Origin: Diospyros lotus
Taxonomy: Eukaryota; Streptophyta; Magnoliopsida; Ericales; Ebenaceae
Direction of reading: 5' to 3'
DNA: 64,000 nucleotides
NCBI RefSeq assembly: GCF_014633365.1
Contig: NC_068341.1
Span: 24,038,339 to 24,102,338 of the forward strand
Shown here: piece by piece, positions 31,830-45,456 of the stretch
Numbering within the stretch: the first letter of the stretch is position 1
How the letters are laid out: each line of letters begins with the position of its first letter
Program-made: the position numbers and the translations under genes
The notes under the pieces: model-generated
The model's input: only the letters and a program-made list of their open reading frames with translations
Told to the model about the DNA's origin: nothing
The model's database searches: none

Positions 31830-34513
31830 ATTGTACGGCTTGATTTCCTATAACCGTTTGAACATATGGAATGAATATTATGCTTTGGATACTTTAACGT
31901 CTCATTCCCTTATTCTTGATTGCATGTTGATCATAAAACATCTCAGCCTCTTGCAGCTGTTTTAATAATTCATCAAATCGAGATAAAAACATCAGTTCTT
32001 AATTATCACCTGATAATTCACATCCTTAATCAGGTCACACATAGCTAAGCATCCAATAACCTCAAGCTATCATTGGCTATTTTATCATTAAGAAATAATC
32101 TCACTAAATCTTCTGAGAATATATCTTGCCATTTCCCAATTCTTCTTACGGCTTTTCATTGACCGTAAGTGTCCGTACCATATCTCAACAAGCTCCTTAT
32201 TTCCATAACTTGCTGACATCACTCAGCGATACATCACCTAATTTGCCCATCAAGGCTACCTAGAGTAATCATCTAGCCATACGAGAGTTTCAATCAAAAA
32301 TCTCGGATCCTCAATTTATTTGGGTCTGCAGCTTCTCTTACTGTGACCTATTATCTTGGCACATCTGCCATCATCTTGATCCATTAAAGATTCGCACAAT
32401 CTTCAAGACATCAATTCATAGCTATGCTACCTGCTAGAGCAGGTAGGTACTTACATTACCCACGGTACTCCAATCCTCACTGGATTTCTTTCTGAATCTC
32501 TAAAGTTCCATCACGATTCCTTAGATCCTCAATCAATTTTTTTCAAGCAATTCCTCAAGAATCCCAGATCGATTTATCTTTGAAGATCCCAAATCAGATC
32601 ACAATATTTGGTTCCAATTATCTTCCAAGAACTCGATGTCCTTTGCCATCACGACTTTCTATCCATCATTCATCACGGTCCTTTCAAGCTCTACTCGTCG
32701 GTTGACTACCGACCACTTTACCTAATTATGCAGGTTCATTTGGTACACTGAAACGTAGTCACAACCTCTGTCGACTAGGCCTCCTTATCATTCCTTTACG
32801 GTTAACGCGACCATCAAACACCTCTTTTATTTTTAGTGCCCGAACTCTACTTTAAGTCAAGACTATCATTTCAGAACTCATTAGTCAAACCTTTGGACCG
32901 GTCATCCTCCACTACCTGAAATCTCATATCAACAATCCATTGACACTCACATTTCGTTCTTCAAATCCAGTTAACTATCGACACTCGACCATTAAATTAG
33001 TTCTTTGCAGGCACTACTCTTTCCGTTAGCCAGTACACAACTATCATGATCACCCCGATCACATAGTAGGCTTACTCCTACATCATACGTCAACCCTCAC
33101 ATGGGTACGTTCTGGGTGAAAACTGCACTATCTCGTCGTAGTCCTCCAAGAACTATCATCCATTGTCGCTGCCACTGAGTCTAACTCATTTTGTAAGAAC
33201 ATTCCTTCTAGGCCCTCATCATGGCCGGTGATTTCATCACCTCGTAGGTAGTGCCTACACGGCTTACGAGCATGCCTCTTTTCCTTTCCATTTCATACGT
33301 CAGGTAGTTTTCCCTTTGAGCCACCCAACACGGCTATCTCATGATCACATTATCATACTAGACACCGAGGTATTCTATCCCTCGAGTCTTGGACCGTTCA
33401 TCATGTCACTCACTCCCAAAATGACTACGAACCCTAATGCAATCCTTAAATAGGACACACAGTCTATATTCAATCCATCTCATTTCGGTTTTCGAGGCTT
33501 CCAGCCTCGATTAATCATAACTAACGGCACACCTCACATCCCAGACCATTGGGACTTAGATCTCCCCCACAAGGTACAGACCCTACTGGTTTGCCCCAGG
33601 TCTTCAGCATTTGATCGTCTCCTCGGCAGTACACTAAGCAACTTAGACCCTGGGTCCTAGACCCATACCGCGAGACAGCCAACTAGCTTCCCGGTACATT
33701 GATTGTAAGCTCATTACAAGTCTTCTTCCTTGGTCCCTAGATCCAGATCTGTCACTATGAACACCGACCAGTAGTACCGTCACGCTACTAGGGTTTCCTA
33801 CCCCGTCTTTGCGAGTCATATCAGTTGCACTACTTTCGGCTCATTAATCGACGCATTCACGTGCCATCATTTAGTCATTTCCAGCCTCTCATTTGTCCCA
33901 ATCCGGGGGATCCCATATCTTATTTCCGGGATACCAAATGATCCTTGAAAATCTTATCTTTCGATCCTAACTCATCAGCTAGGCCTTGCCACATTGGGCT
34001 AATCATCATTGATTCAATCATCTTTGATAACCACAGTTATCTCATTTCTCATTGCAATGATTTTGACTAATGACATCAAATCATCAGTCTCTAAATCTCT
34101 TGGATCCATAATCACGGTTACTGAGTCAACCTTAACTCGAATCATTTCATCGGATCCTTATTCTAATAACTAGATCATTCCACTTGAACTTAGCTTTTAT
34201 TAGGCATTCTACTATTCACCAGGAATAGTAGTTGTCTACTGAAATAGTGTCTGTTTGTGAATAGTACACCAGGTAAGTTCTCAGGAAAGAGAGGTGGGTC
34301 ACAAATGGACACACTTAAGTACCAAATCTTTCCTAGCCAGAACTTTCCTAGACATGCACTTCCACTACAACGCACTTATCCAGTAACCGTCAACACCCAA
34401 ATCTTACAGTGGCTTTACTTATCTAGCCACATGCAACCTTTTTCCTTAGGTTCGCTCTAATATCGACTATACTAGAGTCACTTACGGCTCGAACATTATA
34501 TCTTCAACAATTC
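31830..34513 (-). pseudogene. Degenerate gypsy internal region, copy 2
   Basis: Counterpart of 10453-13134 with about ten substitutions. No coding capacity. Confidence 0.5.
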
Positions 34514-34525
34514 GCTCTGATACCA
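34514..34525 (-). other. Primer-binding site, initiator Met tRNA, copy 2
   Basis: Identical to 13135-13146; the minus strand reads TGGTATCAGAGC two bases from the LTR. Confidence 0.9.
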
Positions 34526-34527
34526 AC

Positions 34528-37500
34528 TGCAACACCCCGCTTTTCTCTTACCGAGCATGTCACTATGCTGGGGCCCAAAATATATATAATTCATTTTTTT
34601 TTCTTTCTTTCCGGGTACATAACTTAAACCTAAAGTACCGAGTTCTGAACAAAAACCCTCAACAAATCATTAAAAATGCAGAAGGGATAATCGAAACTCG
34701 ATATGGTACATAATCAAATCACTTTATTTATAACATAAAGAATTCGTACCAAATATTACATCATAACTTTAACAGCCTTAATACAGGAAGAATCTATAAT
34801 ATTCTAACAAGGCTAATCATCAATAGAGCATCAACTAAAACCTCTCCAAGACAGCTTGCTGAATCATTAGCCACGCCATCACGTGCCGTCATATCTCAAC
34901 CTGCTCCCTGCCCTAACTGCAAGTCTAAAACTGGAACGTGGAATGTTCCAGGGGCATAACCCATTAGAAGATGAAACTTCTAGTGAGGGTCCAAAACATA
35001 TATATACGAATGTATGATGCAATAACATGAACAATATTTGCCCTTAATGTAACTTCCCAGGCCCACCAGCCCAGCACAGAATCCTAGGAAAATCCCAAAA
35101 CTCTGCAAAATAAGCCTAACATTATTCCATCATTGCCCTATGGGAATTATGGCTACACTCTGGGGGCGACATCCCATTCCCATACACAAATATCAATGTG
35201 ACAATAATATCATGTCATGCAATTATCATGACTTTCCATGCAATATGACATAATGAATCATATCTTTCGTAAATATTATGCATATATAAGCAATCATATC
35301 TTTCATGAATATCATGTAGGATAGGAAAACTCACAAAACCATGTTTGGTATAAAATTACTCACTAATATGCCCTGCAAACTTGGAGTATTACAAGACCTA
35401 AAAAAGTCATGAGAGATGGACATGAAGTCCAAATGCCCAACGGGTTGTAGGAGATCAAGGAAATAAGCCGAAGGAGCAAGAGGTCGAGTCGAGACCAAGT
35501 GGGGAGGGCCCACTCGGTTATGCTGAGTGGGTACAACACTGTTTGGGTTTTCGAACATAACTTTCTCATATATGCTCCGATTGAGGTGATTCAAAGTCCT
35601 ATGAAAAGATAAGACAATTATCTACAACTTTCGTGTTTTAAGTTTTAAGATATTTGAGCTGAATCAAGGTTTAAATCGGGTATGAAGTTGATGCACCTCC
35701 AATATTGAGGCTCAGAGTCAAGTATTGAAGGAAGATGGATCCGAACCAAGGCAAAAGCCAAAAAGAGGGCATGAACGAGTGGCCCCCCCACTCGGTCATG
35801 ACTGAGTGACCCCCCACTCGGTCATGGTCGAGTGGGCTTGGGCCAATCTCTCCTCTTTTTCCTCTCGGATGGGCTGCGAAATCATAAAAATGGGCTGCAA
35901 GATTCTCGCCTTGATTCTCGCACGTCTTCTCTCTCTCCTCCACTATAAATATGAGACCATGCCTTCATCACAAGGTACGCAATTTTGAGTAATCAAAGCA
36001 TACTTTTCTCATTTTCTCTCGAGATCTGACTCAAGCATCGGAGGATTTGCGTGGGGATCCCCACCCGCGTTCTAACGATGCTCTCGTTTTGTAGGCCACT
36101 CGGTCAGCAAGGCCACCCGCGTTCTAACGGTGCTCTGTAAGATCACCCGATCTGGAACTCTATCAGATCCAGTTACTCGTCAAGATTCTCATCAGTGAAG
36201 GCACGACTCCCAAGGCTCTTGTGTCTCTCCTCAATTAAAAATAGATTGTTGTATCTTGGCAACAACACTCACCTTTTGAGATGAACTTGCATTTTCTCGA
36301 AAAGCGTGCATCGCCTCGATATGCATGCCCTACCTCGATTCTCGTGCTAACTCTCAAAAGTTACACCAATCACATCATCTCGATCACCTCAATCATAAAA
36401 TAATATTTAATCACTAAATATCTTCAATATTCCATTTATTTCATTTTTCCTTCATTTTCTTTCATTTTTCCTTTCCAAAAATTCCAATAAATATCTCGAG
36501 ACTATTTTCTCGAATCTCATTTCACAAAAATTCATTATAGGCTATGAACCTCAAGGGAAAAATACTGAACTTACCCGGATGTTGCGTTTTCACGTAAAAC
36601 GAGGCTCTTTGGTGCGAAAATTGAGACATCAAGAATCCCAAATCTCAATATTTTTGCACAAACCTCCATAAAATAATTTTCTGGATTTTTCCAAGATTTT
36701 TGCAAAATTTTTGGAGCATACATGCGCCCGCACGCGATTAGGGCTACTGGAGCGCGTGGAGACCAACGCGTGACCAGCATGTGCCGGTCATCTTCCTCAG
36801 CGACGGCGATGCCGAAAAATTTTTCCGACTCCACCACTTGAAAGCCCTTCTCCAATCGATCCTTTTGGCCTATCTTGGAGCTTGAAAGGAGCTCCCAAAG
36901 TGCCTCAACCGAAGGCTTAAAGCCTCGGCTTCGACGTCCGCCTCCAACTCTGGCAACCCCTCGAATCCCCTTCAAACGTGCACCAAAATGCTCCAAATTT
37001 ACCAGAAATGATCTACATCTCATGGGCTTCAAAAGCCCCTTATTTTGGAGATCCAATTCGTTCAATAACACGGCCTATTTGAAGCTCCTTTCTCCCTTAT
37101 TTTTGGCCAAACCATAGCCCTATTTATAGGCAAAATCGAGCCCTCAAGCGCCCTTGGCCACTCGACCCACTTTCTTTAGAGCTTCACCCACCCCTGGACG
37201 AGCCTTGAATCGACCTAAATCGACCACAAAAAAGCCATTTGCAGGCGCACTAGAACCTGGCCAACTTTCGGCCACTTTTTCTTCAAATTCTGGCCACCTC
37301 GATGACCCTTGTCGGCTGATGATCACGCCCATGTGATCCCTGAGACATCCTCATGCTAGCTCAGTGCCCAATTTCATCCATGGCCGATCGGTCAAATTCG
37401 CCCATGCTAGCCATTTTCGAAAAGTTGCATTTTGGCCCCTAAACTTTTGGTATTCTCTTTTTGGCCCTTTTCCACTTAGCCCCTGAACTTTTGATAATTT

Positions 37501-37988
37501 CGTTCAGGACCCTCAAGTCCTAAAACATCAATATGACCTCTGAGGATTCCAAAAAAATATCGTTTCGGCCTCCCTCTAACAATTTCGAAAAACTGCACTT
37601 AGGCTCGAATCTTCGTTTTGGCCCTAAACCTCTCCGTTTCTTCCTGAAACCACTGAAGGGTTGTTTCTTATGAAAAACTGAAGCCCCCTCAAGTTTCTGT
37701 TGACTTTCGAGAAGTCGTCTATAGCAATTCGGTATTGCAGCCAAATTGACAGCTGTATTTTTGCTGTACCGAAAATTATTCCCGATCCAATTTCTTTCAG
37801 CATCATAAATCCTATCTCGGGGTGCTGGTTAATGCCACATCATTTTCCTTTGGAATCTCGGCTCCAGAGCACTCCCAGTAGTCGATTTGATCAATTTTTC
37901 GGGCTATTCAGATACCAATTTTCTCTGAAATCCCATTTCTCTAATAAATTGCTTCTTTTTAATTAACCCAAATTTCTCGGGTATTACA
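34528..37988 (-). mobile_element. 5' LTR of the Tekay-like element, copy 2
   Basis: Counterpart of 13149-16607 including the inserted solo LTR. The matching 3' LTR is absent from this copy because the duplication begins inside the internal region. Confidence 0.8.
35364..36267 (+). mobile_element. 904-bp LTR insertion, copy 2
   Basis: Same as 13984-14887, flanked by CTCAC. The CTCGGTCATGACTGAG word near 35796 is one step closer to a perfect palindrome than in copy 1 (ATTGAG). Confidence 0.6.
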
Positions 37989-40233
37989 ATAACGACAACT
38001 GCTGTAATACCCGAGAAATTTTTGATGTTATAAATTGGATTTTACGAGGGGTATAAGTGGAATAGTTAGAAAAGTGGGGCTACAAGGTACATTATCATAG
38101 TTTTAAGTGACTGAATCGATCGCAGAAAGTTCCTCGGACCCTAGATGTTTAAGGAAAATGAAATAGTATCGACAAGTGATTTAAGGCATGATTTTAGGTG
38201 TCAAAAGAATTTGGATCAAGAATGGTTTTCGGTATAAATTTGGATCAGGTTGAAAAATTGAATTGAGGTAGGAAACTTCCAGAAAGTCAATGGAGTGTTT
38301 TGAGGACCCAGATTTTATATATAGAATAACCTTCAAGTGGTTTCAGGTTGGAACGAAAGGACTTAGGGTCAAATTAATCAATCGGGCCTAAGTGTAATTT
38401 ACTAATTTTGCCCGAGGGAGATCGAAAAGATAGTTTTTAAAAAATTTCAACTATAAAATGAAGAGTACAAAACTTGTGGGCTTTAGTGGTGTTATTGGAA
38501 AGATCAGGGGCTTCAAGGGAAGGGGCAAACTAAGATTAGAAGAAACAAGGGGGCCAAAATGTAATAAATTGAAATCAGGTGTGAAACCTGCATAGTCAGT
38601 GATCGAATTTCTTGCCATCATTTTCGGCGATGGGACGACCGAGGGTGGCTTGGGGGAGGTCATATACGGCGTAGGGAGGATTAGGGGCTAAGCCTTAGCC
38701 TCTGATTGGTTGAAGAATGGCCTAATTTCACTTATAAATAGTAAGGGTTTTAGTCGAGAATTAACACACAAATTACTTGTGTTTGAGGGTGAATCGAAGG
38801 AAATCAATAGAGGGCTTTTGTTCTTGGAGTGATGGGCATCATTTCTGGAGCATTTGGCGTTGGTTTGAAGCTGGTTCGAGCTTGGCCAGAAAGCGAGAGA
38901 CGGACGCTAGAGCCTCACCTGCAGCTGGCCATTTAAGGCCTTTTCCAATGGTGTTTCGAGTAACCAAAGGTTCCATTAGGATCGACTAAGAGACGACTTC
39001 AAGGGGGTATGATCAGATCAAGCATCAGAGTAGTCGCTAGCGGTCGAAAGAGAGGAAGAAGATCGGCGCATGAGCTGCACGCACCACATTTCACTCGCAG
39101 ACATGCGCTTGGCGAGTGAGGGTGCATGGGCCAGGGGTATTTTATGAAATTAATTTTAATATTTTTCTAAAATTATTTTAGGAATTATCATGTTGAAAAA
39201 TTTAGGAAAAAGTTTGAGAAGATAATTATTTTGTAATTATCGAGGTGAAAACTAGGAGAAAAATAGAGAAAATTATGGAAAAATAAGGAGAAATGGATTT
39301 TGATGCTCCTTTAAATAAATATGATGTTTAGGGAGTATCGTGGATTGAGGTTGGGAATAAGTATTAGTGTTTGAGGTTTGGAACGCAAATTGAGATTGTG
39401 CACGAGAATCGAGGTGTTTTGAATACATTAAAGGTGAGTGTTCGCCCCCAAAACTTGATTTATTGTGAGTGTTCCTACCCTAATAACTTAGTATTTGTTC
39501 TACCCAAATGTGTTATGAGTTCATGAAAAATGGTTTTGTTGCATGCGAACGGTAACCGGTGATGGTTGGTTTCATGTGGGAGGCTCATCCCAAAACGTTT
39601 TATACATGTGCATTGTATTTTATGCGATAAATGATGTTCATAAAATGTTATTCGTGTGATGCATTGAATTGTGATATGTGGCATTGTCGTGCATTTTGTG
39701 TTGTTCATATGGGATGTCAGTTTGCGATGTTGTCTGGATAGTGTAGCCGTAATTCCCCAAGGGTGTTGCTAGAATAACATATAGGGGATAACCGCCTAGG
39801 GTTCCATGCTAAGATGTATTGTAACACCCCACTTTTTCTTATCGAGTGTGTCACTATGTTGGGTCTCAACATAAATACATAAATTCTTTTTTTCCCGGTA
39901 CATATCTTAAATCTCAAGTACCGAATTCCAACCAAAACCCTCAGCATATCATTTACAACTACAATAGCAATAATCGAAACTTGATATGGTACATAATCAA
40001 ATTCACCTTAATCATAACATATGAATCCGTACCATTACATCTTCAAATACTTAAATACATGGAGATAGCAACTAAATACCTCAAATATACATTGAGCCAT
40101 ACTTACATTTATCAAGATTAATCCTCAATGAAACATAGCTAAAGACATATCTGAGTTTTCCTGAAGAAGAAAAATATCAGATCTACTCACCAAATCCACC
40201 GGACACATGGCCTCATGCTGGTCATATCTCCAC

Positions 40234-42654
40234 TGTAATACCCAGTATTAAATATTAAGAGAATTTTTGGAAATTATGGGATCAAAATGGAATTTACAAT
40301 AGTTTCGGGCTTAAGTGCAATATTCAAAACTTAAACGGAAGACGAATGACTAAGTTAGGATGAGCCAATTAAGGTGAAATGGCACAATTGGGAGATATTT
40401 GATAAAAATCAAGAGATTTCGAAGAGTTGAAGTCAAAAGCACACAATTAGGAGCGTCCGGGCAAAAGTGCTGATTTTGTAAACTGCCCGAGGGAGGCCGA
40501 GATGGCAAGTTTTTTTTAGAAATTCCAAAGGGAAATGGAAAATATAGAACTTGAGGGCCGTTGTGGAAGTATTAGAAAGTCTAGGGGTATCTAAGAAAGG
40601 GAGGAAATTCAATTAAAAGAAGGCTGGGGGCTAAAATGCAATTTTTGCAAAATTTCTTGGTGTGAAACCGACCGGCCGCCTGTGGCCACCGGCGGTCGCT
40701 TCTGGGGCATCGAGCAGGTCACCCGGAGGCTCTAGGCTAGCCTTCAGACGATGATGAGCTCGATAGGAGCTTCCATTGGCCGGAAAAGGGTTGGATTTGA
40801 TCGGAAATGATGGCAAAAAAGATTTCCAATTTGGCCGAATCTTTCGAGGGTTCTAGCTCTCGATTTGGTGTTTCTCGATTGGTATAGAGGCTAGATCTGG
40901 GCTTAAGGGATAAGGACGAGCAAGATAGAGTGGTGAATCGGGTAAAAATCGAGTATAAAAGGAGGTTCTCGGCCGAGGGTGTCAAAAACAAAAACGATCA
41001 AAATTTCTTGTGTTTTTGCTTGAATCGAGCTTGAGGGATAAGGGGTTTTTGTTCCTTAGGTCGAGAGGGTCATTTCTGGAGCATTTGGAGTCGATTGGTG
41101 TAGGATAAGTGGGTGATTTTGGAGTTGGCCAGAAAATCAGGCTTGCCGATGCCGCGACCTGCAACTGGGTTTTAAACCCACCTCCGGCCACTTTCTCCGA
41201 CGAGTAAAGGGTCCATTGGGGTTGCCTTGAAGAGATCTACAAGACCCTGTAGAAATTTGGAGCGTTGGAGGTCGCCGGAGCCGGAGAAGAAGACTGTGCG
41301 GCGGCACGTGGCTCCCACTCACAGGACCTCGGGGTGGCGCGTGAGGTAGGGTTTTTGTGTGTTTTTAATTTCAGAATTTAGGTAGAATTATTTTAGGAAT
41401 TATCATGGAAAAATATTTTGTAAAAGTTGATGTTAGGTATTTTTAATAAATTTCTGAAGGTATAAATGCTTGAAAAATAAATAAAAATAGAGAAAATTGT
41501 GGAAAAATAGAAACGTTGATTCCAAAGGTCTTGAATGGTGAAATATGAGTCAATTGGGTCGTTGGAAGAAGGATTACGCAATTTTCAAGGTGTGGCACAT
41601 TTTTCGAGGCAAAATCTGGACTTTTCCGAATTGAGGTGGGTGGTTTGATTTTAGTTTTACCTTGTCTTGGAAGTGTTTTTAAATGCTTGTGGTGAGTTCT
41701 AGCGAGCGGTTTTTCCCTCCTAGACTTTTACTTATGAACACTGTGTCGACATTCGCTGCATTGCATTAACTGTTTTACTTTAAAATATTGGTGCATGGCG
41801 TGTGAATTTTCATATTGTTTGGGGTCAAGTTTCATTGCATTGTTGGGTTCATACGGGGCGGGACGGGGTCTTCTTGGGAATGGGACACGGTTAGTCCTGG
41901 TGATCGGGTGACACGGTAGGGCACCCAGGGCCTGTACTGGTGATCGGGTGACACGGTAGGGCATCCGGGACTGGTAACCGAGTGACACGGTAGGGCACCC
42001 GGGGATTAAGTATGTAAGGAAAATTTCTCAAGTTTGACGTGTCATGCATGTTTTCGTTTAGTATGCCATGCTCATGTGTCTTTCATGCATTATATAAACT
42101 GTTTCATGCCTTCACTTAGATGTTTCATCATCTAACCTGGGTTATGCCCCTAGAACATTCAACGTTCCAGTTAGGGACAGCTGGGAGGTCAAGGACGAGG
42201 CCGGAGAGCCAATGGGGTTTATGTGATAGTCGTTGTATCATTTGGTAGTATAGGAACTTATTTTTCTATATGTATGAACAATCGTACCTCGGTGTTGTAA
42301 ACATTTTGTAACGATGTTATATGTATGTTGGTAGGAAACATCTTGTGTGTAACACGTGGTAGGCCACGTTATTTTGATGGTTAAGTATTCCGCTGTATTT
42401 ATAATGTCTCGTTTACTTATGATTTTGTTATTGTTAACTAAACGAGTAAGACTGGAACTCTCGGGATATATATATCTGCATGTGAAAATTGTTCTTGAAA
42501 TCACCGCGGGTGTCGGCTATAGTTTTGGCGACAAGTGTTTTATCTGTATGTGAAGATTGTGCTCTCAGGCGTCGCGAGTGACGGACTCGAAAAAAAAAAA
42601 AAAAACTTGGGAATTTCCTTATAGTGACACGCCTGTATAGGGTGGGGTGTTACA
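40234..42654 (+). mobile_element. Inner solo LTR of the nest, copy 2
   Basis: 2,421 bp, target duplication TCCAC at 40229-40233 and 42655-42659. Counterpart of 18853-21274; here the right flank is intact and shows the site without the Athila insertion. Confidence 0.9.
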
Positions 42655-43294
42655 TCCACTGTCTCCTTACCTCAGGTGCAAGTCCTAACTAGAACGTTTG
42701 AATGTTCTAGGGGCATAACCCAATTAGAAGATGAATCTTCTAGTGAGCGTTTTAAAAACAATTATATGAATGCATGATGCAAATATATGAACAAACATTT
42801 TCCCTAGTGTAACTTCCCAAGCCCAGCCCGGCATGGGACCCTAGGCAGAATCCAGACCCTTTTACAGGATAATCCTAGCATTGTTCAATCAATTGCACTT
42901 GGGGAATTACGACTACACTATCGGGGCAACATCCCAACAAACAAGTACCCTAGTGTAACTTCCTAGCCCTCTTACCCAGTACGAAACACCTTGGTTTCAT
43001 CACTACCCTTGGGGAATTATGGATACACCATCAGGGCGACATCCCATCCCATGCACAAGTATCAACATGCCAATAATATCGTGTCATTTAAAAATCAAGA
43101 CTTTCGATGCGACAACATATGTACAGATATGACAAGATGTGCATAAATTACATATGATTTAACAACCATCATAAATATCATGCTCGATATAGACAAAACA
43201 TAACACGTATAAGTTTTGAGATAAAATCACTCACAAAACCAGGTTTAGGGTAAAACTACTCACCTCTTTGCAAGAAGTTTGGAACACCGCAAAA

Positions 43295-43445
43295 AATATG
43301 CACTGCCTTGATTTGCATGCCCGAACTCAATTTTTGTGCAAATCTTCAATTCTTGCATACCACCTCGATTCTCATGCACTACTTCAATTCTGACACACTA
43401 CCTCGATTTTTATGCACCGCCTTGATTCTTGTGCCATGTCTAAAA
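43295..43445 (-). repeat. 24-27-bp minisatellite in the middle LTR
   Basis: About six imperfect units of the type CACTACCTCGATTCTTGTG. The same unit occurs twice at 5800-5860 and about six times at 50222-50346, so copy number differs among LTRs of one family. Confidence 0.7.
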
Positions 43446-45456
43446 AATTGCACAAATCACTTAACCTCGAGCACAATGATCCTTTGCTTAGCTTTTAAAG
43501 CCTCCTTGATGTGCGTGCCTTGACCTCAAAAAGCTCGCCCAGATAATTTTCTTGCCAAAATCTCTAAAATACTACAGTAACATAATTTCCTACTTTCTAG
43601 AATTTTTTTGGAAATTTCTCTATTTTTTCCTATTTTTTCTTTCCTTTTCTTTTCCTTTTTCTTCTTTTCTTTTTTCTTTTCCTTCCTATTCATATTCTTC
43701 TTCCTCATGCTCTTGCTCCTACGCGCGCAACTGCCAACCTTGCCATCGCCTGCCCCCGACCACTGGCCGGTCGCCCCATTAGCCACCACCACTGCGGCCA
43801 TCAACTGACCTCTCGTGCCAACCTCCTAGCTGCAATTGTCGCGATTACCATGGCCACTTACACCCATGTCGATAGCCTCCTCGTCAGCCTCGCCGGCTGC
43901 TTCTCGCTACCACATGACCACCATCACTAGCTGGTTCGCCATTTGCAACTGCAGCCAGCCGTCCCCTGCCTCGCGCCCATCTTTGCAATGGGCTGCCAAG
44001 GCTGCGATTATGGGTGCCGCTTGCTATGGCAGCCCATTCCGATGGCCTCCGGCCTTATCGGCCACACCATGGCCATTACTAGCCTCCTCTGCAGCCACGG
44101 CGCATAGCCACCAGTCATGGACGACCCTTGCTCCGTTCCAACTCATTGCCATGGCCGAATTCAACCATCTCTCTCCCTCTCTTTCTCCTTTTGCTTCCAT
44201 CTATTTATAGCCAATCCACCTCTCACTTCTCACGACATTCTTCTCAATCTCTCGGCAAAACTCTCAGCCTAATTCCAACAGCTACAGAGATTGATCCCCA
44301 TGCCTTCCAACATGCTGCAGAATGCCTCCATCACACACACACAAAATTGGAAGTCCCATACGACAATTCAATTTTTCAGCCTAAATCATAATTATAATTT
44401 AGTTGTATCGAAAACCATCTCAGTTTCAATTTTCTTTAATATCATAAATCCTATCTCAGGTTGCTTGTTAATACCATATCATTTTCTTTTGATATCTCAA
44501 CAACAAGGCACTCCTTGTAGTTAACTCGGTCACTTTTTCGAGCTATTTAGATACCAATCTTCCTCGAAATTTCACTTTTCTAATAAAATACTTATTCTCA
44601 AATAATCCAAATTTCTTGGGTATTACATGTATGGCCAGGGAAGTTGCACTAGGACAAATGGTTGTCCATATGGGATGTGAGTTGGGTATGGGTAATGTTT
44701 TCGAAATGCTTTTGAGCGGGAATGTAATCCCTGACGTAATTGTGGTGAGGCGGGTTCCTCCGTTGATGTTGACCATCCTAGGCCGAGAGTGGTAACGATT
44801 GTTCCCTAGGTGTTGGGGAGATGCATTGACCTTGCCCCTTTTAAGCTAGGACTATGTTGTGTCGATGTGTCGGTATGATGATGTTGCCTTTAGAGAGATT
44901 GTTCTTTCCCTATGGTTGGGTTAAGCGTTGTGTGGGATTCTCTTGGGCTAGGGCTTATTGGGTTGTGTTGGTTTGTTTCATATCTTGCATACATTCATGA
45001 AAACGTGTTTTGAACTCTCACTTAGATGATTCATCATCTAATTTGCACTGTCTTTGGAATATTCAAACATTCCAGGTGAAAGCAACGGTGCAAAAGGAAA
45101 ATGGATTGTTGAGGAGTGACAATGATGAGTAAATAGTTTATAGTATGTCGCTTTTAATTATGTTGTATATTTTGATGACGTCATGTAAAACAATGGTTTA
45201 ACTTTAAAGTTATGAATAAGATGGTTTCGGTTGTATACCATTTGAGGTTTCGATCTAACTTCTGCATTTAAGATGATTTACCTATCTTAGTTTATTAATG
45301 ATTCTAAGTTGATTTATTGAGAAGGTATAACGAGATTGTCGGGGAACGATTTATGGGTTGAGTTTCTTTTGAAAACAAATATATCCCCGAAATCTTATGT
45401 TATCCAACGCCCTGAGAAAAGTGGGGTGTTACAACTGCGAAAAGGCGCTCCCTCAC

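Larger units (their letters stand above)
30620..42662 (+). repeat. 12-kb duplicated segment, copy 2
   Basis: Direct copy of 9241-21282. At its left end (30619/30620) Athila pol changes abruptly to GAGGCTGGACC, the middle of an LTR fragment in copy 1; this is the only unexplained junction. At its right end the sequence runs naturally on into the rest of the middle solo LTR, so this end is ancestral. Confidence 0.95.
39820..44627 (-). mobile_element. Middle solo LTR of the nest (complete)
   Basis: On the plus strand TGTAACACCCCAC...TTGGGTATTACA, with target duplication TGTAT at 39815-39819 and 44628-44632. Split by the inner LTR at 40234-42654. Own length about 2.38 kb. GC-rich block at 43690-44160 contains overlapping ORFs without domains, as seen in other family members. 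Confidence 0.85.
38003..45433 (+). mobile_element. Outer solo LTR of the nest (complete)
   Basis: TGTAATACCCGAG...GGGGTGTTACA with target duplication ACTGC at 37998-38002 and 45434-45438. Split at 39819/39820 by the middle LTR and resumes at 44633. Own length about 2.6 kb. It starts only 14 bp from the LTR ending at 37988. Confidence 0.85.

Noticed and set aside
9241..42662. 12-kb repeats as giant LTRs of one element
   Set aside because: The copies lack TG...CA ends, start inside an LTR fragment, and carry other complete nested LTRs. The right-hand limit is an Athila insertion point. Duplication explains them better.
43526..44391. Several ORFs in the GC-rich and CT-rich part of the middle LTR
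   Set aside because: Overlapping frames from compositional bias; equivalent frames not conserved at 50387-51097.
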